Position numbers and translations under genes: made by a program
Assembly (NCBI GenBank): GCA_949752795.1
Contig: OX457064.1
Coordinates: forward strand, 42,032,368-42,096,367
Source: Hyperoodon ampullatus
Taxonomy: Eukaryota > Chordata > Mammalia > Artiodactyla > Ziphiidae
Reading direction: 5' to 3'
DNA: 64,000 nt
Shown: positions 1-11,229 of the stretch, one piece after another
How the letters are laid out: each line of letters opens with the position of its first letter
How positions within the stretch are numbered: the first letter of the stretch is position 1
Notes under the pieces: generated by a model
What the model saw: only the letters and a program-made list of their open reading frames with translations
Databases searched by the model: none
What the model was told of the DNA's origin: nothing

Positions 1-212
1 AACTTTCTCTGTATAGGGTCAGACAGTAAATATTTCAGGCTTTGTGGGCTATATGTTCTCTGTCATAACTACCAATTTCTGCTAATGTCGTGTGCAAGCA
101 GCCATAGACAATAAACAAATGAATGGATGTGGCTGTATTCCAATAAAACTTTATTTAAAAACACAGGGAGTGGGCCAAATTTGGTGCATAGGCCATAGTT
201 TGTTAACTGCTT
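1..212. mobile_element. hAT-like non-autonomous DNA transposon remnant
   Basis: The text carries the recognisable core of an old mammalian hAT-Charlie-like MITE: a block about paused kidney-shaped words is absent, but the typical order is seen, namely a stretch on 'acagtaaatatttcaggctt', then 'tgtggctgtattccaataaa', then the end resembling 'gccatagtttgttaactgc'. The left end runs off the window, so only one terminus can be seen. Family name is not assigned because I recognise the consensus only from memory of similar copies. It has no coding capacity. Confidence 0.5.
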
Positions 213-252
213 TTCTAGGTTGAGTGGAGGAGGGCTTGCAGATGCTTGCACT

Positions 253-272
253 ACTGCACTTGCTATTCTTTT
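253..272. repeat. TSD of the truncated L1, left copy
   Basis: The 20-bp duplication is actgcacttgctattctttt, repeated perfectly at 776-795. Its length is at the long end of the usual L1 range. Confidence 0.9.
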
Positions 273-775
273 TTTTTTTTTTGAAATTTGAATTTTATTT
301 TATTTATTTTTTTATACAGCAGGTTCTCACTAGTTATCTATTTTATACATAAAATATACATAAAATATGTATATTTTATGTATGTATGAACATAAAAATA
401 CATAAAACTATACATAAAATTTATACATAAAATTTCTGCCCTGCAAACCGGTTCATCTGAACCATTTTTCTAGATTACACATACATGCGTTAATATACGA
501 TATTTGTTTTTCTCTTTCTGACTTTCTTCACTCTGACAGTCTCTAGATCCATCCACGTCTCTACAGATGACTTAATTTTGTTCCTTTTTATGGCTGAGTA
601 ATATTCCATTGTACATATGTACCACATCTTCTTTACCCATTCGTCTGTCGATGGGCATTTAGGTTGCTTCCATGACCTGGCTATTGTAAACAGTGCTGCA
701 GTGAACACTGGGGGGCATGTGTCTTCTTGAATTATGGTTTTCTCTGGGTATATGCCCAGTAGTGGGATTGCTGGG
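273..775 (-). mobile_element. 5'-truncated L1 (3' part of ORF2 plus 3'UTR)
   Basis: Minus-strand L1 with a T-rich left end (its A tail). Between 490 and 708 the minus strand encodes the ORF2 C-terminus, including the residues [10 protein letters not shown], closely matching the C-terminus of the full-length copy at 40.6-44.4 kb. The element is bounded by a perfect 20-bp target-site duplication at 253-272 and 776-795, so the insertion limits are clear. Its 3'UTR differs from the other copies by an AT-rich repeat at about 340-436. It is too short to encode any activity. Confidence 0.9.
340..436. repeat. AT-rich imperfect tandem repeat in L1 3'UTR
   Basis: Several imperfect copies of a unit like atacataaaat follow one another. 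The other L1 3' ends in the window have no such expansion at this place, so it probably grew after or during insertion. Confidence 0.75.
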
Positions 776-795
776 ACTGCACTTGCTATTCTTTT
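776..795. repeat. TSD of the truncated L1, right copy
   Basis: Perfect match to 253-272, marking the 5' junction of the minus-strand L1. Confidence 0.9.
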
Positions 796-2402
796 ACAAT
801 AGCTCTGAGGACACCTTAACTCACGTAATCCAAGTTATTCTGTCCTAGGCCCCTTCTCCATAGTTTTAGCAAAGTTACTAATTTCCACTTGTCACGATCA
901 ACCTCTACCGTTGTGCCTTAAAGGTGATTTGAATTTAAGACGTATCTTGAAGAACATGATAGAATAATCTCTTAGTATTGACACTGATGAGATAACTAAA
1001 GTCCTTTGGAGAGAGAGTTATTACTGTTTTGGGCTAAATATTTGGGATGGAGTTTGATAGTATTTTCAAACGCTAGCCTTCAAGGACTGAAGGTTTTATT
1101 TTCCAAGTACGTTGACTGATTTTATACTCTCTCTCTCTTTGTCTTTTCCAGTTTTTGCTTTGAATTTCTTGCTCTCCTCCCCTCCTCCTTCGCCACTCCA
1201 CTGTATCATACTGGGTTCCTGGTTGCCGAGGTGCTGCGTCACCTTCTGTAATGTTGCTTGATCTTTGATTTCCCGTGAAGCACAATGAATCTTACATTAG
1301 ACTATTCTGAGTCAGGTGGCGCACCATCTGTTCCAAGGCCTGGAAAACAGGAGTAGCAGAGAGCAACAGAAAGCAACAGCCACCCTAGTTTTCAGCAGAA
1401 TATTCATATTCCCACAGTGAGAGAGAGGCAGACAATTCTGATTTTAGGCAGGGTGAAGTTTTATTTTCCTCACAATCCCCTAAGAGATTTGACATAAAAC
1501 CTTTATTAAAATCATTTGACACATTAGTACACTCGTGGAATGGAATTGGTTTGGACCTATTTGGCTTTGCTGTTCTAGGGTAATGTTAGATTCAAGTGGT
1601 TGGGAACGGTTGTGTAATTGTACACAACAGCTTCATTGCGTGATGCTACCCAGAACACACGAGGGCAGCTGGCAAACCTGGATATTGAAACTGATAGTAG
1701 GTAGCATCTAACAAATTGAAAGAATAGAGGCCAACCAGAGATCTCCTGGCTGCCAACTTGTGATAGCATTTAAAAGACTGATCTAACCTTCTGTTAAGAA
1801 AATGAGAAACCCATTTACCACGTGGCTTTAAATCTGTGAGCTAAATAATTAACTATAGATAGAACTCTTTTAAGTATACATTGCTCTGATAGTAATATAT
1901 TCAGATTAAAAGCCAATTGCTTTTATAATACACCCATCGGTTTAAAGGCATGGCATATACTAAAGTTGTTAAGACATACGTCTGTAATGCATTAAAGGTC
2001 CACCCCCTTTAAGGTCACAGATGCTGTCAAAATGCTATAATGACTTCCCCAAATATCCCATAGATTACAAAAGAGGAAAAAAAAAAAAAACCCACGACAC
2101 TTTTAGACACTATTTAAAAGATTTCATTGATCTTCCTGCACTTTTTTATTTTTTACCAGGTATTTTTGAGAACTGGCATTTACTAGGAATCTAAAACACT
2201 GTGGGAAAAAAAAATCCTGCTGAAAGTGAGGAACCTATAAAAATAAATGAGACAGAAAGCTACTCAGGTTGATTTTATGAACTGCTGGCCCTCTCTCTCA
2301 AATCTTGGGGAACTACTTGTGCAGTAGGGAGTTCTGTTGTATTCAGTTGTTGGAGGTTCTTCCTTTCAGTATTGACTGGGGCATCTCTGCTATCACAGTT
2401 TA
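796..2402. other. No gene or repeat recognised
   Basis: AT-rich single-copy-looking DNA. Only short open frames occur, with no recognisable protein similarity, splice-bounded exon or RNA fold. Confidence 0.5.
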
Positions 2403-2782
2403 ATACCAAAAAAAAAAAAAAAGGTTATGAAGAACCTAGGGTCAGGACAGGAATAAAGATGCAGATGTAGAGAATGGACTTGAGGACATGGGGAGGGGGA
2501 AGGGTAAGCTGGGACAAAGTGAGAGAGTGGCATGGACATGTATACACTACCAAATGTAAAATAACTAGCTAGTGGGAAGCAGCCACATAGCACAGGGAGA
2601 TCAGCTCGGTGCTTTGTGTCCACCTAGAGGGGTGGGATAGGGAGGGAGGGAGGGAGACGCAAGAGCGAGGAGATATGGGGATATATGTATATGTATAGCT
2701 GATTCACTTTGTTATAAAGCAGAAACTAACACACCATTGTAAAGCAATTATACTCCAATAAAGATGTTAAAAAACCAAAAAC
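2403..2782 (+). mobile_element. L1 3'UTR fragment
   Basis: Plus-strand copy of the same L1 3'UTR seen at 40.2-40.6 kb and 48.5 kb. It begins with an A-run and the sequence around the ORF2 stop (atgaagaacctag), runs through a GGGA-repeat purine tract, and ends with 'ccaataaagatg', the L1 polyadenylation signal region, then A-rich sequence. It is truncated almost exactly at the ORF2/3'UTR border. No clean TSD could be assigned. Confidence 0.88.
2640..2654 (+). other. G-quadruplex motif in L1 3'UTR
   Basis: Four GGG runs separated by single A residues. L1 3'UTRs are known to carry such a G-rich tract on the sense strand; here it survives intact. Confidence 0.7.
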
Positions 2783-4335
2783 TCAACAGCTTTTGGAAGG
2801 GTATTGGGTAGTGGGGGCTTATCCAATTGCAGGAGATAATGGTCCGGTGGACTCTGTTTCAGATATAGATAAATAGGTGTCTGGTTATCAGGAACAGTTT
2901 TGCCAATTTTCTTGGCTTCAAGAAATGTATATATATTTGAGGCAAATACTGGACTCTGAGGCACTGTGGGAAGGAGATGTGATACCATATTAGGGAAAAG
3001 GGACACGGAGTGGTTAATTCAGTCCTGCTACCTGAAACAATTTTTTAAATAGCACAGATCAGAGCCTTACCATATTTTTCTACTAGAATTAAGAGAGAGG
3101 CAGTCCCAGCTCAGCCAAAAAAGTTTCTGATAGTGAGATGAGCACTGCTTCTGGAACCCCAAATGTCATCTTGACACATTTATAATCACCTTTAAGAATC
3201 TCAGAACAACAGCTCACTGTTGCTGCAAACAGCGTGTTGTTTATTTTCAGAAGTAAAAGTTTAGTATAGGAGCTTTTAAAATCCATTCTGCTTGCAATAA
3301 GGGTATTTTTAGACTTCCAAAATTCATGCTGAAATTTTACGTGATTTTATTTTAATCTGAGCATTTTCATTTCCACCTCTTCACTAATATATGATCCTTC
3401 CAAGGGACTTCAGAACTGAAGGCCTTTGACTTCTCTCTTTGCAGCCTTTATGTCAGAATCTGTGTGGTTCTTGGACCAGGGAATTTTTCACAACATTAAA
3501 ATAAAAATAGGCATTCTAACCTTTGATCTACAGCCTGGTCTACACAGCTGTGTTTTTCATGGATCCAAGGTCCTCACTGCCAACTGGGGCAGCCTGTCAG
3601 GCAGTTCCAAACCCTTCCAGAGAACACACTGCAGATTTCCCTTTCTGATTTCACTCCTGTTTCCATTTACTTGACAGTAGTGGAATTTAAGGACTCCAAA
3701 ATCTACACAAAACTCACAAAGATTGTGTGTATAGATTCAAAAATAAAGAACTGAAGAAATTATCCAAGCAGATCAAACAGTGAGATCATTGTGACCTCAG
3801 AATTTATCCCCTGGCCCATCTTAAGATTATTTTTACTTTGCTTTTTGTATGGTTCCACTGGTTTTCCAAATTTCTCTTAATCTGCTTTAGTGTTGCAATG
3901 AAGAATTCACTGTACAGTCTTAATAAGTACCATGATGAACGTACTGTCTAACTAGTACCGAGCTAGTCCACACTGCTTCGAAATCCATCTAATCAGTGAC
4001 GGATTTGCTTCGAGTACCATTGAATTACATTGTAATAATCTATGTTGGTAATATATAAACAGAATTTTTTCTCTTGGTAAACTTTTCTTTAATATCCTTT
4101 ATGCATTCTCCCAGGGGCTTATTGCTATTAAATTTAATTAATTTGGATAATTTCGCAATTAGAACAATTGAACTAACTGTGCATAGTGGGCAGCACAAAC
4201 CTCTATGCTACCCAGTCCATATCTCCAGCTCGTTCATGCCTCATCTCTCCATACTTGTAACCCCATTGTTTCTTCGTTATCTCTTGGTCCTGTTTGAATT
4301 CTGTGATCCACTGTTTTGGTAACTCTCTCACCCAT
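2783..4335. other. No gene or repeat recognised
   Basis: Open frames here, such as 3426-3674 and 4074-4322, have no recognisable domain and no coding support. Nothing else stands out. Confidence 0.45.
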
Positions 4336-4548
4336 GACCTAACTTCTCTTATCCCTTTGACTTTTCATTACATCCAGGCAATAATTAAATCTGGTTGAAC
4401 TTTACTGACCTCTTTATCTGTGCTAGTCCCTGGGTAGTATAGCATAGCTAAAGAAAATAACACAAGATATAGAACTGGTATGGTATTGTTATACGTCATT
4501 GCATTCTTTGTGGTACCTATTCATAAACATGTCCTGTCAGTTTAACAT
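4336..4548 (+). mobile_element. L2 LINE fragment (left part)
   Basis: Diverged pyrimidine-rich text that fits the 3' half of L2 in plus orientation and continues after the SINE at 4913. Called by resemblance only. Confidence 0.35.
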
Positions 4549-4563
4549 GGTAATTAACTCTTT
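4549..4563. repeat. TSD of long CHR SINE, left copy
   Basis: ggtaattaactcttt, repeated perfectly at 4898-4912. Confidence 0.9.
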
Positions 4564-4897
4564 TTTTTAAATAAATTTATTTTATTTATTTTATTTTTGG
4601 CCACGTTGGGTCTTCATTGCTGTGCGTGGGCTTTCTCTAGTTGCGGCGAGCGGGGGCCACTCTTCGTTGGGGTGCACGGCTTCTCATTGCGGTAGCTTCT
4701 CCTGTTGTGGAGCACAGGCTCCAGGTGCATGGGCTTCAGTAGTTGTGGCTCGCGGGCTCTAGAGCGCAGGCTCAGCAGTTGTGGTGCACGGGCTCAGTTG
4801 CTTCGTGGCATGTGGGATCCTCCCGGACCAGGGCTTGAACCCGTGTCCCCTGCATTGGCAGGTGGATTCCCAACCACCGCGCCACCAGGGAAGCCCC
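4564..4897 (-). mobile_element. CHR-type SINE, long form
   Basis: Minus-strand tRNA-derived SINE of about 334 bp with its A-rich tail at the left and its tRNA-like head at the right, ending in the complement of gggcttccctggtggcgc. The head keeps the B-box-like promoter (complement of gggcttgaacccgtg at about 4831-4845). The body has the extra segment missing from the 205-bp copies in this window. A perfect 15-bp TSD flanks it at 4549-4563 and 4898-4912. It is inserted into L2-like sequence. Confidence 0.93.
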
Positions 4898-4912
4898 GGT
4901 AATTAACTCTTT
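4898..4912. repeat. TSD of long CHR SINE, right copy
   Basis: Perfect match to 4549-4563. Confidence 0.9.
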
Positions 4913-5290
4913 AATCCAATTATGCGTATCCATGTGCCCTATCACTGTTGTACTTCAAACCATCATTATTTTCTTCTGGATCCCTACAATTATCACCTGA
5001 CTGTTATTCCAAGATCTACACTTGATTCTTTTTCTCCAAAAATCTTTCAAGAACACGTACCTGATTAAGTACCTCATCTGCTTGTAATCTTTGCAAGTTG
5101 TCCATTGCTCTTCGAATAAAAAATAGCATTTTTCACATGTTCTGTATGATTCTTCATAATCTATCTACCTCCTGTCTGCCTCTCTCCCGGTATCATCTTG
5201 TGAAACCCCATTATTGCTGACCTCTTTGACTACCTTGCATATTCTAGGTCCTTTTATTTTCTGAGGCAAACACTGTACAACCTTCTGATC
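4913..5290 (+). mobile_element. L2 LINE fragment (middle part)
   Basis: Text such as 'ttgtccattgctcttcgaat' and 'ctatctacctcctgtctgcc' follows the order of the L2 3' half in plus orientation. It is interrupted at about 5290 and resumes near 5607. Confidence 0.5.
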
Positions 5291-5606
5291 TCAACTTGGG
5301 TATGTTCACAAAAGAAGTGTGCCCCTCGCACCACCCCTGCTCTACTTGATAGCCCTCACCCAGTGACTGACGAGGACTAGAAAAATTGTGCCTCCTTGCC
5401 TCAATGTGAGACCAGCTTGGTGGTGCGGTTCATGCTCCAGAGATCCAGATCCCTCTGGGGTCAAGCCCAAACTAGTCTCCAGCTGAGTCCACATTCTTGC
5501 TTAAATTTCTTCCCTGTTTATCCTGCTTGCCTTACTCCAGTCTTCTGGGAACACTTGAACAAGAATCCTGATCTCAGGCTCTGTTTCTAGGAAACCGACA
5601 TAAGAC
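5291..5606. mobile_element. Possible LTR-like insert in L2
   Basis: This block separates two colinear pieces of L2 and ends in 'ggaaaccgacataagacag', a terminus style seen in old mammalian LTRs. I cannot name the family. The open frame at 5396-5590 has no recognisable domain and is not called a gene. Confidence 0.3.
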
Positions 5607-5820
5607 AGAACTCTATATTTTTCCTTTACTACCCCATTCAAGCCTTTATTTGTGTACGTGTGTCTTTGATGATTATTGTTTGTCTTTGCCACTAGATCAT
5701 AAGCTCTTTAGGGCAGGGATCATGTATGTTTTGCCCTCCATTGTATACACAACAGCCCCACAGAGTACCAGAAGTATAGTTGATAGACATTCAGTAAATA
5801 ACTGTTGAATGTAAATGGAT
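5607..5820 (+). mobile_element. L2 LINE 3' end
   Basis: Contains the characteristic L2 3' phrases 'ataagctctttagggcaggg' and 'cagtaaataactgttgaatg', in plus orientation. Confidence 0.75.
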
Positions 5821-8800
5821 CTAAGTATCACTATCCTGCCTCACTGAGGGATAGGGTTGAACTATAGGCTTCTGGCCACTTCCTTTTAGGCAAGGGAATG
5901 CCCACTCCAAGAAGGGAAATAGAATCAGAAGTCACAGGTTTACTCTTCGATCTTTTGACCTCTGTACCTGCATGGACATACTGAATCATGTAGTTTTCTC
6001 CTGTTTTGGCTGACTGCTTCTTGCCTAACTATACCTTTATATATGCCCAATTTCTGTGTCTTAGCTGAACTCAAGGCATTTGCTCATTCTCTTTGTCAAT
6101 CCATAACCCAAACATGTTTTCCAGATCTGGAAGTGTATGGGACATTTTACATGGCTACAGTTTATATCACCAGAAATATGTTTATTTCTATGAAAAGTGT
6201 ATCTTGCCTGGGTTTTTCCTAAATTCTTTTGTTTCCAATTTTTCCATTTTAGTTGTTACTCTTTCAAATTAAAAAAAAATCATGTGAGCATATCTTCCTA
6301 TTAAACTTTTCATAAAAATACTAAATAATTTGCTACTCAAGATTACTGTTTCCGTAATACTGGTTATAATAGGTTTGACACTTAGCATTCGAAAATAAAA
6401 CTTTGTGTTTCCCTTAAATCATATTCTTTGAATATAATTATACTTAATTTTGTGTGTGTTTCTCTATATGTAAAGGTGAGAACACTAAATTAGCCTTTGG
6501 TTAATATAAACAAGTTCCTTTCAGTAAGTACTTTTTCTGAAGTAATAAGAACTGTGAGAGGAGTATTATGTATTTTGTGGGTGGGTGGTTGGATGGGGGT
6601 AAATTAGAGTTCCTGTATCACCATTTATATTTCCCCTGGTGAAGTTTTTTTTTTTAACTGTATAATTACTGACTAGATGGAATTACTGTGCTTTGATCAA
6701 GGGAATAGTTATCAGAGTCACAATCTGGTACATAGTGAGAAAAATTTGTATGGGAAAATGTTTGTAAAAATTATATGAGAAATATCTTCTTTTAAATCTG
6801 TCTTCATGTTTGGTTATGGGTTTGATTATACGGTTGAAAAGGGAAGTAAAGTTTCCAAAGGACCAGAGAAGTTAGCAATAAAATGAAGCAAATTTTAGAT
6901 TCTGAAGCAGATGTGTTAAACTCAAACAGTGCCTCACCTCACTTGAGTCACTCTTTAAGAGTAATTATACATGGTTTGAGAAGGAAGATTTCATTCTCAG
7001 TCATTGAAAAGAGAGAAGAAATACACCGACTGAATCCGGTTTTTTTTAAAGGCTCCCAATTGCGCTTATCCTTATGTTACGGGTACCACTGTGTGATAAT
7101 TGATCTTTACTCTGCCCTCGCTCATGTTGTGATCAATTAGCAGCCAAAGGTAGAAGCTGTTGCTTAATTTAGCAAAAAAAAAAGTCTCACGAATTCCTGG
7201 ATTTTCATTATTAAAAGGTGGTTAGGACTGACATAAATTTCCACCTTCCTGGTATCCTTTAGAACTACTTTTGCAAAATTAAATATATATTGTTAAAAGA
7301 AAAAAACTAAATAAAAATATTAAGGAAAATTAGTGACATTTATTATTTAAAAAAATCTAAAAGCTCCATCTGATTGAGCTTCAGCTTTGGACAGTTCTTA
7401 ACTAAAATGTGATTCAATGGTCATTAAATGAACAAAATCTTAAAAGAAATCCTAAGTGGTTGATGGCTATAATAGGTATTTGTCTCATGCACAAGGAGGA
7501 GTAATCTACAAAACTGATTTCACTTACTGGGAGCAAAATACAGTAAATATATAATCACAACATTTTAAATCTAAAAACAAACTACAAAAGATTTCTAACT
7601 TAAGTTTTACTTAACACAATGCTAGGGAAGGAAGGAGGAGCTCTGCTGTAGAAAAGAAACAAAACTTGTTTAATACAGATCGTGTTGCTTGCGTTGTTAC
7701 ATCTATTTATTACAAAAATCTTTAATAAAATGCTGACTTGTGTCGGTAAATACATAAACTCTTCACTGGGAGCCAGTCAAACTATGGACCTGTCCTATCC
7801 ATGTTTTGTAATTCGACGTGGACTTTGTTCCACTTTGTGCTAAAATTTCATTTGCATTACTTTTCTACATTCATTTCCTGCTTTTTTGTATTAGTATCTG
7901 TTCTAAAATATTTTCATTTCATTATTTTTATAAACTAGTAGATTCAACATTCACCATTTTTGAACCATTAAACCTGAAGTTTTGAGGCCCACTCATGAAA
8001 CATGATTCTAAAAATTAACTCAAGCATAGCTAAATTAGAAGAGTTGTGGGAAATTGATGAAACATTTAAAACAATTTTTTGAATAAGGACCTGAATTAAT
8101 TTTAAATTAGTGCCATTTTAACAGATATTTTTACTAATTGACTTTTTTCTTTTTTCTCTAAGAATTCAAAAGGAAACAGATTGTCTCCAAACAAAATATA
8201 TTGTTTAACTGACTTCCTAATCGTACTGACTGTCCCATTTTATACTCCAAAGGGAGATTTTTCCATTGCTATAAAAATAAACATGAATTTTACTCCAAAT
8301 AGAACATTATAGAAAATGACTTAACATTATGGGAAATCTGTAAATTGATCCCAGACTTCAAAGTCAGTTTTTCAATGTTGAAAAGAAAAAAAAATCATGA
8401 AGAAGAAACATCTGTTCTCAAATACATGAATAGATCTGGAATGATTTTCAGAACTGTTATGTAACATGCATGTCGGCGTGCTCTGTTATGAATTCCCCAG
8501 GTTGTCGTGTTCATGAACATCATTGATGGCTAATTCCTCTCTTCCAGCACTCCTAGGAATATCTAAAATATAAGAAACATTTCCAGCAGAGGATCTTAAT
8601 GGAAACTTTCCCTTGTTTCCTCTCTTATGGGGCATTTCTCAGACTCCTGCATTTCCCCATGCTGTATTATTTTATTTTAACTGAAACACAATGATTGTTT
8701 GTTGGGTGTCTTCAGGTACAAAGGAAGAGTCGTTGTCTTGAAAAATTGTGGATTTTAGACTGTTTGAATTAATATCTCTGGGGCAGAAAATGTGATTCCC

Positions 8801-9019
8801 ATATATAATATTCCACTTTACTTTGATATTGTCAAATATATTGATAAATAATAACAGTCTATTGTGTCTTGATTTATACATTGTTTGGGGAGGACTTCTT
8901 CTGATGTTGTAACAGATTATTGAAGATAAAAAGTTATTTAGTAATTAAGCTTAGTTTTGGTCATAAATTTGTTTTTACATTGATCTGTCAAATAAGCTAT
9001 TATGGCTTACAGCTTTTAA
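5821..9019. other. No gene or repeat recognised, AT-rich
   Basis: Three kilobases of AT-rich DNA with homopolymer A and T runs. The open frame at 6883-7140 has no known motif and is no longer than expected by chance. Confidence 0.5.
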
Positions 9020-10300
9020 TTGATTAACACATGCCTATTGATCACTGAGTACGTACTGTGCGATTAGAGAGACACAAAAGAAAGAAAACATAGGGTGCTT
9101 GATCACTGGTAACTTGCAATCTCCACCAGGAGACAAAACTAACATAGGTGAGACAGTAACAGAACAACAATTGCCAAAGGGAGAAAAATATATTTTCTGA
9201 TTGATCAGAAAAGGCTTTAGGCAGGAGTGAAATTGGAGTCAGCCCTTGTGAGTAAATTGCATTTTCATAGGAGGACAGGAAAGAGGGAAGCATTCCATGT
9301 ATGAAAGAGCAGAAGTATGGAGTGAAAGAGAATTGTGCATGAAGGTAGATTAAGCTGTAGACAGTCATCCTGGTACCTATCTCTAAATGGAACTGAAAAA
9401 ACACTGAGGAGGAAAAACATCATTGAAATACAACATGGTGGAGAAAATTATGTTTCCTATCATTTCTCTGGGAGAGAATGAATATTCTGTATTCTGGAAA
9501 GAATACTTTGATAAGGACTGGAGTTAATATGGATGATTGTTAAATTTCGCTCTGTGGAGGATGGATTTGGCAAGCATCGGGGCTTGTTTATGGGGGGTGG
9601 TATTGTAAATTTGATACAGCTAAGTTGCTTGTGACAATAGTAGAGAGTCTTTGTCCTGCCTTCTCTCAAACTGTACTTGGCTCTGCTCTAAATGGAAGTC
9701 AAAATCTATTTTTTTTAAAAGATTACTAAATTGCTAGCATGGTTGGGGCACCCACAGTCTCCCTGCCCATGGTGTGCTCTTGATCTTATTCTGGATCTTA
9801 TTCTGGAAGTGGAAGGTTGCTATTGTAAAAGACCAAGCCTAAGAAGGGAGAGTGAGTGTGTACCGCACAACTCAAGAGCCAGGCAGAATGAGTTGTTGGG
9901 ATTTGTTATATTAAGAGATGAGCGTAGGCATTTGAAAAGGACAGTAGATGTGTGGTTTGAAAAGGAACTGGAGGAGAGGAGGTGCCAAAACAGAGAATCA
10001 TGAGATTGGGTATAAACTATAGTTGAGGTGTAAGGTGATAAATACTTTGATAAGAGTGATGACTATCAGAGTGAAATGGAAGAGATAAATGCAAGAAATT
10101 TTTCAAATGAAAAAGTAATGGGGCTTAGAAACAGCTAGCATGTAAATAAAGTGAAGCACTAGAGATGATTTTCCAGATTTTTGGTTAAGAAGATTCACAG
10201 AATTGGAGTCATTAGAGTGGAGACACTTTAGTGAGAAGGTAAAAGACTTTGAATACATGGAATTTAAGATTGAAAAAGGAACACCCATGGGCTATTTTTT
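9020..10300 (-). mobile_element. Diverged L2-like sequence
   Basis: The order of phrases (tgcctattgatcactgagta, then aggagacaaaactaacatag, then aggctttaggcaggagtg) resembles an L2 3' half read on the minus strand. Similarity fades after about 9480 and is weak from 9830 on. The minus-strand open frame at 9042-9404 lies inside and looks incidental. Confidence 0.4.
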
Positions 10301-10559
10301 GTCAAATGTCTGCTCATTTATCGTAGTACTTTCATAGTTCAGATATTATGTCATTTACGGAAAGAATGACATTTGACAAGGTGAAAAAAATGCTTGTAGA
10401 TAATCGCCAGATAAGTTGGTTATGAATAGCTTTGTAAATGTATATTACCTTTATTTTTAGTTCCTATCTTGGTGAAAACTGCTAACTGTATTACAGAAAA
10501 TACTAAAATCATGACATGTATTGACTTATTTTTTTCACTATTCTATCATATTTATGGCA

Positions 10560-10920
10560 AGTTTTTTCCTCTGGTAGGCTGAGGGTTTACTTTGGCATTG
10601 GGGGCTTCTGGACACTCATTCTCTTGGATGATATAGTTGTTCTGTAAAAGTCTTATCTTTCTACCTACTTCTTCCCCATTTGCTACCCATAGCCCAAACC
10701 CCTTTGGCTTGTCAGTTCTTCACAATTTTATTGTTTCTTTGTCTAAAATGTATAAAAGCTTCCTGCTCTGGGCCTTCATTCTCTTGCGAAGGCTCCTACG
10801 AACATGTAAAAATTTAATAAAATTAGTACACTTTCTTTCCTGTTAATCTGTCTTAAATCAGTTTAATCCTTAGGGCCAGCCAGACACTCAGAGGGTAGAG
10901 GAGAATTTTCCCTCTCCAAT
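10560..10920 (+). mobile_element. Solo LTR remnant of an old endogenous retrovirus
   Basis: The region has LTR-style spacing: a TATA-like box tataaaa at 10751-10757, then a polyA signal aataaaa at 10816-10822, then 'cctgttaatctgtcttaaat' and a purine-rich end. No internal viral genes lie beside it, so it is either a solo LTR or a fragment. Exact ends and family are not certain. Confidence 0.5.
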
Positions 10921-11229
10921 GATAGCTTTCTGATGTTCTATAGAATGACTGTACCAGAATGTGATCAACTGTTCATTATTTGATGACTATCCTCTTTGTG
11001 TCTCTGTTATTTTAAACTGGTAAGGAAAATGAAATAAGTAATTTATTGTAAGTGTACGATACTACTAAAATACACCTAAAAATCACTTATAAACTGGTAC
11101 ATTCTATCTGTGTGATAAATACTCAAAAGGAGATTTGCTTGTTCAAAGTGCATCTTTTTAACTTGGTAGACTTTCAAAAAGGTATGGAAATTTATAGTCT
11201 TAACCACAGAATATGAGGGCCTATTTCCA

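Noticed and set aside
9042..9404. 120-codon minus-strand frame with possible membrane segments
   Set aside because: Lies in L2-like sequence, shows no known domain, and has no promoter or exon support.
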